The translations under genes and the position numbers were made by a program. From the NCBI GenBank assembly GCA_018350325.1, contig JAEVLN010000003.1, positions 2,947,101-3,011,100 of the forward strand: a stretch of DNA of 64,000 bases, written 5' to 3'. The stretch comes from Globodera rostochiensis (lineage: Eukaryota > Nematoda > Chromadorea > Rhabditida > Heteroderidae). The notes under the pieces are model-generated. The model did not search any database, had not been told where the DNA came from, and saw only the letters and a list, made by a program, of their open reading frames with translations. Shown here one piece after another: positions 31,201 through 41,518 of this stretch (the first letter of the stretch is position 1; every line of letters starts with the position of its first letter).

Positions 31201-34004
31201 AAATGAAAGACAACTCGGGCACAATGTCAACAATAAAGCGCTGAAACGCGTTCATTTTTTTAAAATTTAAATAAATTCTATTTTGGCAATTTTTGATCAA
31301 TATTAAAGTCCATGTTTTGCGATTTTTAGTCCATATAAATCAAGCCATAGTGAAGTGATAATTAACTAAAAGAGATCGGACCGGGCAGGGCGCGGACCCG
31401 GAGGCTTTTCCGGCGGACCGGTACCCCGGGTGATTTTGGAAAAATAAGGGCTACTCCTACACGGGTTTTTGACCCCCCCCCCTCTCTCCCCGAGTGATTT
31501 TGGAAAAATAAGGGCTACTCCTACACGGGTTTTTGACCCCCCCCCCTCTCTCCCCGAGTGATTTTGGAAAAATAAGGGCTACTCCTACACGGGTTTTTGA
31601 CCCCCCCCCCTCTCTCCCCGGAGGATTTTGGAAAAAATAAGGGCTACTCCTACACGGGTTTTTGACCCCCCCCCCTCTCTCCCCGGGTGATTTTGGCATC
31701 CGGAAACACGGAGTTTTTGGACCCCCCCCCCCCCCCCCGGGTAATTTTGGACAATCCGAAACACGAAGTTTTTGGGTTTTTGAACCCGGGGTCCCTGCCC
31801 GGTCTTAATGAGCTTGGAAAACCCCGGGTATCCGGGGTAGCCCCGGCTTTTTCATTTCCGATCACTAATAATTAATTCGATCGGAATCGGAAAGCTAAGG
31901 GGAGGAAGGAAGGTAGTGATTTTAATTTTTGAATTTCTTGCCTGTGAACACGAAGTTGCCAGTCTCTGAAAATTGAATTTAAATAATTTATATTTAAATC
32001 AAACAACCGCGCTGATCATTTGAAGCAGCCATTTTAGGTTGATCACGGCCGGGTCCCTCTGTATTTTTGAGCAAAAAAAATGTTTAAAAATAAATACAAA
32101 AAAATGCCTTGAGCAATGTCTGCATTTCTACCGTATTTTTGACCGTATCCGCAACTTTGTGGGGCAAATAGTTGAAGATCAATTCTTCTTGAAAAGTGTT
32201 GGGCATTTATTTTTTTTGTTTCTTTGTCGGCAAAAATCCAACCGATGCCAATGGTGACAAAGTCAAATTCCTGTGCCAATTCTTGCGTCAGCACGCCCTT
32301 CAGACAGCCGGGACCACCTGCAAAATTTATTTGGGTGTTTGTGAATAATTGGAAAAAGTTTTTGCAAAATATTTAATTGAAATTTAAAATTGGGCCAACT
32401 TTTTTGTTTTCAACTCTGAGAATCAAACTGTAAAAAATCGACAATTTTTAAAATTATGTTTGTATGTAATAATCCACTTAATTCAAATGCATAAAAAAAT
32501 ATTTTAAAAATGAATAAAAATGCTTTAAATTTGGGCCCAAAAAAATCCGCTGCCCGCAATTATTTTGCGCGTCCGCTCCCAGCAATTTTAAATGCATTTT
32601 TTTAGACCATGCTAAGTAAATTATAGCAGAAGTCAAGCATCGCCGAGTCGGAGCAGTACACCCACCCAGCGTTCAATGTTTGCAAGTCTTGACCTTTCTA
32701 CTTTCACCAATCCGGACAAGCAAACGCAATGGCATCATATTTTGCCAATGTTTGGCCCCCAGTGCCGAGCTTTTCTACTTTCGACCAATCCAGAGATCAA
32801 CAAAAGGATTGGCATAACTTTTTTGCCAATATTCGGCTTAAATATGCCCTTATTTCTTTTTCCCACCGAAGCCTTTCTCGAATTGCTGCGAGAAAACGGA
32901 GGTAATGCGCAGTTTATTAATTGTCTGTCCATTTATATTAATTGGCTTCGATCATTGATCACTTCGGTGCCCCAAGGCAATTTGATCGATTAGCGATTAC
33001 TACGCTAATAGGAATGCTTGTTACCTAACGAATGAAACGATATTTACGGCAATTGGAATGATTGCTACAGTAGTAATATTTGCACATTATTCTTCCGTGT
33101 TTTTTTTCTCTACCGTAGCCCGGACCGGCCGTCAACGGCATTTTTCTTCCAATTTTGGCATTTTAAACACTTTCATTTTAAATGCCACTCATTGCGCAAT
33201 CACTGCAGCACGTACAACACAAACACCCTCACTTCCCCAAAGGGACTAAATCTAAAAATGATGTCCCCTCGAGGGCTTTCTCACTAATAAGCCAAAAATG
33301 CTATGAGCGGATTTGGCACGTCACTGTCGGATTACGGGAATGGAAGACGCGGCGGCGGCCGGAGAACGCACACGCGTGAGGGGGAAAAATTTGATTCATT
33401 TTTTGGCGAGTTTTAATTTTGAAAATTTACATTTTGATAAATTCAAGAAATTGGCTTGATTCATGACAAATTTGGTAGATTGGGTGCCTGATCAATTGGC
33501 ATTTGGGCGTTATGCCAATGTTGTTGAAACCTTTAAACTGGGGTTGTACGGGTGGACCGCATTTATATGTGCTAAAAAAAAATTTGGAGATTTAGGGGTG
33601 TAAATTGGTCAAAAAAATGTTTTTTTTCAATCAAATTAATTTCATTGGGGGAACAATTGCATGTCAAAAGCAATTAGGCAAGTCAAAATTTTTGAAAATA
33701 TGGAGAATTTTAAAATTTCCATTTTTTGGTGCAGATTTAAAATATGTTTTTATAATCGCTGTGATCCCTAAAAATATGATTTTTGTGCTTCAGAGCAAGG
33801 CGCGTTCAGGAATAAAGTGTAAAACTATCCCCCCTAGTAATAAATGGACCCGGTTTTTCGCAAGTTTTTGAAAATCTTATTTTTGTCCCTTACAAATTAA
33901 TCCCGATTTCTTTACGTGACCAAATTTAATCCCGGGGTCCTGGGTTTTCTCAAAAGTCCCGGACCCGTACAACCCAACCCAAATTTAAACAAAATGTTCT
34001 TACC
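28252..34004 (-). CDS. Adenylate-kinase-like protein with long C-terminal extension (5' end incomplete)
   Basis: Exons, minus strand, in phase: one ending 34004 (SVIFLIG), then 32317-32243, 32187-32108, 32058-32008, 31965-31942, 31240-31139, 31093-31039, 30621-30512, 30407-30381, 30324-30299, 30239-30179, 29783-29609 (or -29534), 29351-29260, 29205-29104, 28791-28700, 28641-28599, 28540-28439, 28272-28252. The start has a nucleoside-monophosphate-kinase P-loop, GGPGCLKGVLTQELAQEFDF, but with CL where active enzymes have SG; next come an LID/NMP-like middle, a serine run (30.6 kb), and an ADKGRLEKRLEAYHDCAEPF segment resembling the adenylate kinase C terminus. Catalytic ability is therefore doubtful. 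The following 200 residues (DEIDTAYYNLRKIRLLDIC, YLDFYIRSVSRQSPRQR, LCKKIGLIFGEKL) are not recognised and may belong to a separate gene. Two introns use GC donors (32107, 31941). First exon not found; coding-like sequence lies at 34.1-34.4 kb. Confidence 0.6.
30735..31010. repeat. Foldback repeat in an intron
   Basis: Palindromic arrangement around GGCCATAACTTTTTTGAG with flanking GAAAGCTC / GAGTGCTTTC. Lies in the intron between 31039 and 30621 of the adenylate-kinase-like gene and belongs to the family at 4722-5095. Confidence 0.5.
31377..31812. mobile_element. Possible TIR element containing a 63-65 bp tandem array
   Basis: GACCGGGCAGGG near 31380 recurs inverted as CCCTGCCCGGTC near 31792. 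Between them are about five units of 63-65 bp, each with GATTTTGGAAAAATAAGGG, CACGGGTTTTTGA and a poly-C run. Lies in the 700 nt intron between exons at 31942 and 31240. Confidence 0.45.
32320..33538. other. Large intron, no gene recognised
   Basis: Intron of the adenylate-kinase-like gene. 32676-32993 is open on the plus strand but shows no recognisable domain; within it TTTGCCAAT and CTTTCTACTTTC occur twice, suggesting a degenerate repeat. Confidence 0.3.
33539..33982. mobile_element. hAT-like MITE
   Basis: Left end TGGGGTTGTACGGGTGGACC, right end inverted (GGACCCGTACAACCC). Flanks CTTTAAAC (33531-33538) and ATTTAAAC (33983-33990) match in 7 of 8 bases. No coding capacity. It lies 20 bp from the splice donor at 34003. 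Confidence 0.5.
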
Positions 34005-34009
34005 GATGA

Positions 34010-34430
34010 GAAAAATCACTGACTGTTGCCGGTCCTCTGTTGGTTGATTGACGCCGGAGCCGATCTCTGAACAGCTTGGACTTCATTTTGGCATTTTGTT
34101 TGTCTCTCAAATCCAATCAAATATTTTTTTTTGCGGCAATTTGCACGGCGCCGACCAACCGACCGACCGATGCTAATCGAAGGCTGAAGCCTGAGCACTT
34201 TGTGCAGGTTCAAGTCAATGTCCTCGTTCAACTCGGCGGCACCCGCCGGCGGGCTGCTGGAAGAAGCTGTTGCACATTTGAAGAGGAAATTGCAGCACGG
34301 ACTGAACACAAAAATTTGGGTCCCGGACTCCGAAAACCCCGACCGGCGCTCCAATGGCCGGCGCTGGCTCTTCTCCGAGAGGCGCAGGAAAATTTTAGCC
34401 AAATTTTAGTGCGGAAATTTTTTGCACAAA
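34010..34430 (-). other. Probable 5' exon(s) of the adenylate-kinase-like gene, unresolved
   Basis: On the minus strand 34402-34200 reads a plausible coding segment (GAAELNEDIDLNLHKVLRLQ) on GC-richer sequence, and 34060-34004 reads QPTEDRQQSVIFLIG into the P-loop exon. The splice between them cannot be fixed by eye: candidate donors include a GC site. Confidence 0.3.
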
Positions 34431-34529
34431 AGCAGTCATTCCAAAATCTGGAACAATGTAGGAAATTTTCAATTTGGGTTTGGTAAAAACTCCAAAATTT
34501 CGGAAAGTTCGGGGGGGGGGGGGAGAAAA

Positions 34530-34680
34530 ACCCCGCCAAAAATGCCGGGGGACAAAACCCCGTCAAAAATGCCGGGGGACAGAATCCCGTCAAAAATGCC
34601 GGGGGACAAAAACCCCGTCAAAAATGCCGGGGGACAAAAACAACGTCAAAAATGCCGCCGGTGTCGGGGGACAAAAATCT
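34530..34680. repeat. 27-28 bp tandem repeat
   Basis: Five to six copies of a unit with AATGCCGGGGGACAAAA and CCCCGTCAAA. Open in several frames by composition only. Preceded by a run of 13 G. Confidence 0.75.
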
Positions 34681-34699
34681 TTGGGATTTTATAATTATT

Positions 34700-36190
34700 G
34701 CTTAAATTGTGACAAACACCAACTGTTACCGACCGGAAGGGATAGAATACGATAAGAAATTTGCGTTATTGTTTAGCACAAACATTCAACTTTTAAAATT
34801 ATTTTCAAAAACCATTCAAATGTTTCACCTTCGTCGCTTGACTTCGATTTCATTGTTCCAGGCAAACTTTGAAGGAGCACAACCCATAAAAATGCAAATC
34901 GGTAAGCGCAAAAGAATTTTGTATAAATGAATGTTTTATTGAAGCGATTGTTTGTCCGTTGTCATTTCGTTGTCCCGGGGGGTACTGTAGCCGAATTCTG
35001 TTGGGACATTGCCTTAACAAAAAGTGTAATGGAGACAGACAATTTGGCAAACGGAGGGAAAGCAAAGAAACAAGAGAATGTCGGGGGGGGGGCGGGAATT
35101 TCTTCGGGGTGCAAAGCCGAGCGGGGAGTTCGGATCGGGGACAAACCGTCGGAGACGAGAATGTCGGGGGACGGGAATTTCTACGGGGTGCAATGTCGCG
35201 TCAGTTAAAATGCCAATAATTTTCCGATAATTAACACGGACTGTATGTAAATTAAAAAAACAACAAATTTTTTTTGTCGCACTGTCATCAAGAGCTTAGT
35301 ACGCGCGAAATTGCTTCCGAGTTTTTACGGACACAGATTGGCTGAGCTGGTAAACAGCGGCGGGGAGTTTACGCCAAGAAACGGGGACGGAGCTCAAACT
35401 TTTGGGGGTGGAGAATGCCAATGCCGACGACCAAGTCAAACATGGGACAGTTAAAAGGAATGCAAAATGCCAAAACGGGGGGGGGGAGGGGAGTTCGACG
35501 GGACAACAATTAGTAAGCAGCAGCAGCAGCAGCACATAAAGCATAATCCAACACCAGTCTGGTGTGAATGTGTTGATACCAAAAGGAGCGTTTTGCGCGA
35601 CTCCCTCGGGAGCAATGCCGCGCCCGAGGGGCAGATGCATCCTTTACTCTTCCACGGCAGCTGTATGTTGTGTGTGTGTGTGTATCTATCTATATGCCAT
35701 CCCCTGTCAATCCCCTCCGGCGTCATCTCCCCCCCCCCCCCCCTCCCCCCGCGCAGCCATTCTCGACTCTCCATTCTTCTAATCCCGAAGCAATCTTTGC
35801 CTCATCCCCCCGCCCCCCCGCCAAACACTCACTCACGCACAACGTTTTGGCCCCGGAGGGTGGGGGCTTAATTATTTTGTCCGCGGATGAAGCGCCGACG
35901 TGACGAAAGGGAATTGGGTGGAGACGGGCAATTCAATGGCTTCCAACTTTTAAATTAACAACCAAAGCTCGGCTTCTGATGCTCGCAAAACCAAAAACCG
36001 GTTCTGTGGGCTTTTTTGATGTGAATTTTTCATTAATTTTATCATATTCAATCGTTGTACTTTTAAGACCCAAAAATGATTTCGAAACCAATCAAAGTCT
36101 GGCATTTTTGGTGCAAATTTTAAAACAGTGATTTGGTAAACATAAAAAGTGTTTGACCCTTTGCCAAAAAATTGTGCCGATTTACTCCTA
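34700..36190. other. No gene recognised; poly-G/poly-C runs and a GT repeat
   Basis: Contains runs of G or C near 35085, 35478 and 35731, a short CAGCAGCAG run near 35520 and GTGTGTGTGTGTG near 35670. Several open stretches exist on both strands but none has splice-linked partners or a familiar domain. Confidence 0.35.
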
Positions 36191-36199
36191 GGATAAAGA

Positions 36200-36365
36200 C
36201 AAACAAAACGCCCGGGGGAACGGCCCGGGGTCTTCCAACAAACGTCCAGAGGAACGACCCGGGGTCTTCCGACGACAAAACGCCCAACGGCCCGGGGTTT
36301 CCGACAAAACGCCCGGGGGAACGGCCCGGAGTCTTCTGACGACAAAACGCCCGGGGGAACAATCT
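36200..36365. repeat. 40-50 bp G/C-rich tandem repeat
   Basis: About four units with AAAACGCCCGGGGGAACGGC and CCCGGGGTCTTCCGACGACA, of unequal length. Confidence 0.65.
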
Positions 36366-36898
36366 GGAAAGAGATCAACAACCAACAGAAAAGCCCAAAG
36401 GAAATTCAATTCTATGGCCAAAGGGTCTTCACAAATCGAAAAACAAATGCCATAATAATTTTTGTTTTGGTATAAAAAGGTTTTTGCGACAATTTTGCCA
36501 TTTTCATTTATTATTAAAAAAAACCAACATTTGTTAGTATTAAAATAGGAATGGGGACGAATTGTTTGTTTGGGTCTTTAAGCCATCAGCAGAAAGGTTG
36601 CGCAACAACAACAATCAGGCACTAGGTCAAAATGCCAAGCGATAAAAATGCCAACCAAGCCTAAAACGGTCAAAATGCCAAGTAGGAGTGCCAATGCGAA
36701 TGAATGAATGAAATGGCAAATTAATAAAACCAAAAGATTGGGCATGGCCAGAGAAAAGACAGATGAATGAACAATGATGATGGCATGGCACAAAAAATGA
36801 AAGGACAATTGGTCCAGTTTTGTCAAAATGTTGTTTATTCAATTAATTTTTATGGATTAAAAAAGGGGACAGCCGCCACTCTTTTTTTTGTTTAAAAT

Positions 36899-37827
36899 TA
36901 GGGTTGAGCGGGACCGGTACCGGGACCGGGACCGGGACGGGATTTCCCGGTTTTTTCAGGTCCCGGTCCCGGTCGGGACGGGACTTTTTAAAATCTGAAA
37001 GTCCCGGTCCCGGTTTTTTGGTCCCGCCGGGACCGGGACCAACCGGGACTAAATTTACACCCCTAATGATGGCATCTTTGAGTGATAATTTCAATCTTTT
37101 TTACAAGGCCGTCCCAAGATAACTCGGTGTCTTAGTGGTTTGTCTTCCGACGTGTCAAATGTTTGTGTCGGGTTCGAGTCCGCTTGAGTACAACATTTAT
37201 TTATTCTTTTTCCTCTACTCACATAATTTTCTTCCCCTAATAATAAAAATATTTTAATATTTTTAAATATTTTTTTTAATTAAGCTAAACATGAATTTTA
37301 TTCATCACATCTTCCTGAATTTTTGCTTCAATTTCCTTAACAAAGATTGCCAATTTTGTAAAAATTTCTCCGGCGCCGCCTGTCGGCACCACCGGTTATC
37401 CTTCACTCTTACGTAAACCAGTTTTTTTTTCTCTGAAATTCCGAAGCAAAATACATAATTTTGCTAAAATTTTGATGAAATTTCTTTAACAAAATTGAGT
37501 CAAAATTTCAAAAAATTTTCTCGGTGGCGCCTATCGGCACCGCCAACCCCCACCCTCCCCCTAAAAGTAAAGCTGAATCTCAAAAAACATTATGATTGAT
37601 TAAATTGAAGTTAAAGACAGAAGAAGATATTTTTGAATAACAAAAAATTTTTTTGTTTTACCATTGAACATTACAAAAAAAATTTTCCCTTGAAAAGTCC
37701 CGGTTAGTCCCGGTCCCGGTACCGGTCCCGGTTGAAAATCTTGGTCCCGGTCCCGGTCCCGGTTTTTCTGGTCCCGGGAAGTCCCGGTCCCGGTTTTTCC
37801 CAAAAGTCCCGGTCCCGCTCAACCCTA
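36899..37827. mobile_element. hAT-type non-autonomous element
   Basis: Perfect 8 bp target duplication TTTAAAAT (36891-36898 and 37828-37835). Ends are inverted: TAGGGTTGAGCGGGACCGG at the left and CCGGTCCCGCTCAACCCTA-type at the right. Inside each end is a degenerate GGGACC/GGTCCC tandem array. The 600 bp centre has a tRNA-like B box (GGTTCGAGTCC near 37167) and two related CTCCGGCGCCGCCTGTCGGC / CGGTGGCGCCTATCGGC stretches, but no transposase. Confidence 0.8.
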
Positions 37828-37903
37828 TTTAAAATTCCAAAGTTTAGTGTGCCTATTTTAGCATTTTTAATTTTCGAGGATCCAAATTCGACTTTTAGTG
37901 ACA

Positions 37904-38275
37904 ATGTGCCAAATTTTGTGCCATTTTTGGAATGTTCTGTTTGTCGCCTTTGCTGTTGGCATTATGTTATCTTTGGCCAAAGTGTGCCGCGGCACGGGCA
38001 AATTTATGCGTGGCCTCCCAAGTGCCATTTTGGGGAGTGCGTTAACCGGAAGAGTACCCCCCGGGGGCGCCAAACAAACAAAAATTGGGGTGGAAAAATT
38101 TGGGAATTTATTGAACGGAATGAACGCGAACAAACGGAGGACGAAAATGGAACAAAAACATTTTATGGATAAAATTCAACATTTGAAATATAAATCACAG
38201 GACCAACAAGTTGAGGCCGGTCGGGCTCGTGTACCGGCACTGAAGTGTACCGGCACTGAAGTGTACCGGCACTGA
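37904..38275 (+). CDS. Candidate small secreted basic protein
   Basis: Single open frame of 123 codons from ATG 37904. The first 25 residues contain a hydrophobic run (WNVLFVAFAVGIMLSLA) preceded by no strong charge, compatible with a signal peptide or anchor; the rest is lysine-rich. The last 14 or so residues are encoded by the beginning of the 16 bp array at 38228, so the true stop may have been lost to array growth. It follows immediately on the hAT element. No homology known to me; it may be chance. Confidence 0.3.
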   Translation: MCQILCHFWNVLFVAFAVGIMLSLAKVCRGTGKFMRGLPSAILGSALTGRVPPGGAKQTKIGVEKFGNLLNGMNANKRRTKMEQKHFMDKIQHLKYKSQDQQVEAGRARVPALKCTGTEVYRH

Positions 38276-39325
38276 AGTGTACCGGCACTGAAGTGTGCGG
38301 CACTGAAGTGTACCGGCACTGAAGTGTACCGGCACTGAAGTGTACCGGCACTGAAGTGTGCGGCTCTGAAGTGTACCGACACTGAAGTGTGCGGCTCTGA
38401 AGTGTACCGGCACTGAAGTGTGCGGCTCTGAAGTGTACCGGCACTGAAGTGTACCGGCACTGAAGTGTGCGGCTCTGAAGTGTACCGACACTGAAGTGTA
38501 CCGACACTGAAGTGTGCGGCTCTGAAGTGTACCGGCACTGAAGTGTGCGGCTCTGAAGTGTACCGGCACTGAAAAGTGTGCGGCTCTGAAGTGTACGGCT
38601 CTGAAGTGTACCGACACTGAAGTGTGCGGCTCTGAAGTGTACCGACACTGAAGTGTGCGGCTCTGAAGTGTACGGCTCTGAAGTGTACCGACACTGAAGT
38701 GTACCGACACTGAAGTGTGCGGCTCTGAAGTGTACCGGCACTGAAGTGTACCGGCACTGAAGTGTGCGGCTCTGAAGTGTACCGGCACTGAAGTGTGCGG
38801 CTCTGAAGTGTACCGGCACTGAAGTGTAACGGTACTGAAGTGTGCGGCTCTGAAGTGTACCGGCACTGAAGTGTGCGGCTCTGAAGCGTACCGGCACTGA
38901 AGTGTGCGGCTCTGAAGTGTACCGGCACTGAAGTGTACCGGCACTGAAGTGTGCGGCTCTGAAGTGTACCGGCACTGAAGTGTGCTGCTCTGAAGTGTAC
39001 CGGCACTGAAGTGTAACGGCACTGAAGTGTGCGGCTCTGAAGTGTACCGACACTGAAGTGTGCGGCTCTGAAGTGTACCGACACTGAAGTGTGCGGCTCT
39101 GAAGTGTACCGGCTCTGAAGTGTACCGGCTCTGAAGTGTACCGGCACTGAAGTGTGCGGCTCTGAAGTGTACCGGCACTGAAGTGTAACGGCACTGAAGT
39201 GTGCGGCTCTGAAGTGTACCGACACTGAAGTGTGCGGCTCTGAAGTGTACCGACACTGAAGTGTGCGGCTCTGAAGTGTACCGGCTCTGAAGTGTACCGG
39301 CACTGAAAAGTGTGCGGCTCTGAAA
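38228..39325. repeat. 1.1 kb array of the MULE-end repeat (15/16 bp units)
   Basis: About 70 head-to-tail units, a mix of 16 bp GTACCGGCACTGAAGT and 15 bp GTGCGGCTCTGAAGT, all in one orientation. The same unit forms the ends of the MULE derivative at 21.6-22.7 kb. All three minus-strand frames stay open over 350-400 codons because the units have no stop in any frame. Confidence 0.92.
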
Positions 39326-39635
39326 ACGCCAAAAATCCGGTATTTCCGAAATATCCGAAACCCGAATTTTTTCAAGGAAATTTTTGTCTTTCTGATATAA
39401 AAAAAAGGTTTTTCTATCTTATTTGTGCTTCAGTCCGATATGCAATAATTATTACCATTCAACTCCTCTCGTCTAATTCGTCAGCAATAAAGGTTTTTGA
39501 GCAAAGTTATAAATTTTTAAAATTTCAGCGAATTTGTACAATTAAATGAAAACTTGTGATTTGTCATCTAAAATATATTAAAAAAAATGGAAAATTTAAA
39601 AATTTGTTCCCTGTTTACTCGACCGTAAATGTTCA

Positions 39636-39735
39636 GAGAAAGTCAGAAAAAGTCATTTACACAGTCGGGGAATTGAACCCACACCAAAAGTTAAACTGCC
39701 CCACCACTCACCACTATACCAACACCAAACTTATT
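39636..39735 (-). repeat. tRNA-derived SINE, copy 1
   Basis: On the minus strand: A box-like TTGGTATAGTGGTGAG, then GGTTCAATTCC (B box) about 45 nt on, then a non-tRNA tail with a GTAAATGA...ACATTTAC hairpin. The same arrangement and flank recur at 47910-48015. Stems are too poor for a functional tRNA. Confidence 0.5.
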
Positions 39736-39940
39736 CATACCTCAAAAATCCCTTTCTTAGGGCAAAATCTGAAATTCTACTCAAATTCCGAAATCCGAAA
39801 CGCCAAAAATCCCGGTATTTCCGAAATCCGAAATTTTGCCCAGCCCTGCTCTATATGTTTTTAAAAGCAATATTATTTTTAATTGGCATTCTTTTAACTT
39901 TTATTTGGACGAATGCACACAAAGGTTGTGAAACCAAAAA

Positions 39941-41477
39941 ATGGCTCTCTGCCAAAAGTTTGGTCGACTTTTGACCGGCGCTGATGCCCGCTTCTTTGCG
40001 TGTACTGAGTAAGTGATTTGTTCTTGGTTTTGGGTTTAAAATCTAAGGAAATGGCAAGGATAGGGTTGGGTTAAAAATTTAAGTATTTTGGCTGGAAGTG
40101 AAAAATGGTCAAATGTTCACTAGTCAGGTGTTTTCTATTTAGCCTAACAAATTTCTCGACAAGTCTTGATCAGTCGCCTGCTCCCACGCAGATTCCCTCT
40201 CGGCTTCCGTCAAGCTACAAAATGCTAAATGCTTATTCACTTTTTATCAAGGATCAAATGACGGGGCAAAGTGGAGGCCCTAAATTATTGAAAATTCTTT
40301 CGACAAATTGGAAGAGTTTGAGTGAGGACGAAAAGCAGGTTGTCATCAAGTTAAATAAGCCAAAAAGGAATTAACGGCATAATTCAGAGTTACTCTGTAC
40401 GTGCCAAAAAGATCGGCGACGAGTTGAGGGACAATTTTGAGAAGCTCACAAATCGCCAGAAGAAAGATTTGTGGGATAAACATGCAGAAAAAAGGAACAA
40501 ACTCCAAGGATATCGAATGAAAAAGAAGCGGCAAAAGGTTTTGTCGCGCTTTCGAATAAAAATATTTTTCAAATCAATTATTTCCAATTCAATAACACCA
40601 GACTATTTACGATTAGTTTTATGCGGAAACAAACCGTCCAACGCGCCCTTTGTCATCGTATATGCTTTTCATGAAAGAACGCTTTGAGAAGCACACCGAA
40701 CTATTAAAAACGAATGATGAACAGGAAAAATTTGTCATCGAGATGGGCCAACGATGGCGACAGATGACGGATGCCGAAAAGCGGGTGCCATTTTTTGTTG
40801 GCACTTTTTCTCCCAAACTCAAAAATTATAAAATTGAACTTTTCTAACCTCTCTCATATTGATTTGATTCAAATCACTGAAGAACACATTTTGAAAATGA
40901 CCATATTTTTAGCCGTATGTTGACCAGGGGCAATGCAATTTGGCGGCCTATCACAAGGAAATGGCGGAATGGAAGCAAAAATATGCGGATGAAATTAAGG
41001 CGTGGAAAGAGTCGACGGTCAAAGCTGCGCAAAAAGGCATTAATTATGGGCTTAAACTAATTGGGATAATTTGCCCATTTTGTCCAGGAATTTCCATTGA
41101 TCCCTTTATTTCAAAAACATATCCGATTCTTTCAGCCAGGGATGCCCAATTCATCGAAGCCTCCTTTGAATGGAACATCGACGACGACGACAGGGAAGTG
41201 GACGAAAAAGAATGCATTCACCAAATGCTTATGGACGATTCAACCCATCTTGGTAAAGAAAAAACAATCTCACAAAAACAGAGAAAAAGTGAACCAAATT
41301 CTTTCCGTTCCGTCTTACATTACAATTAGCTTATTTTAAGTCGAGAAAAGAGAACGGAGCAGCGACGACTACAGGGACGTAGACGAAGAAGAAGCATCCA
41401 TTCAGCGCATGTTTCTGGCAATTTCATCCTATTTGGGCAGGAAAGAAACCTCACAAAACCAAAGAATCGAATATTGA
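39941..41477 (+). CDS. Two-HMG-box protein (TFAM/HMGB-like), copy 2
   Basis: Seven exons: 39941-40008, 40143-40338, 40388-40537, 40617-40784, 40913-41036, 41136-41252, 41341-41477 (TGA), 319 residues. Box 1 runs from LPSSYKMLNAYSLFIKDQ to KKDLWDKHAEKRNKLQ, box 2 from RPTRPLSSYMLFMKERFEK to WRQMTDAEKR/PYVDQ; these are DNA-bending domains. The N terminus MALCQKFGRLLTGADARFF may be a mitochondrial targeting peptide (inference). The acidic C-terminal tail matches copy 1. Five of seven exons have identical lengths in the two copies. The intron 41037-41135 has a GC donor (AAAAAG|GCATTA); here read-through would stay open, but the paralogue shows the intron is real. It differs from copy 1 in the start (no upstream MYKGYENKKW). 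Confidence 0.85.
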
Positions 41478-41518
41478 AGTATATATTATTTATTATGTAT
41501 GTATTATTTAATAAAAAA

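Noticed and set aside
37117..37195. A second tRNA gene
   Set aside because: B box GGTTCGAGTCC is good and the ends ACTC/GAGT pair, but T and anticodon stems do not form; likely tRNA-derived repeat.
38163..39375. Three overlapping 350-400 codon open frames on the minus strand
   Set aside because: Produced by 15/16 bp repeat units that contain no stop in any frame; no splice sites, no domain, and all three frames are equally open.
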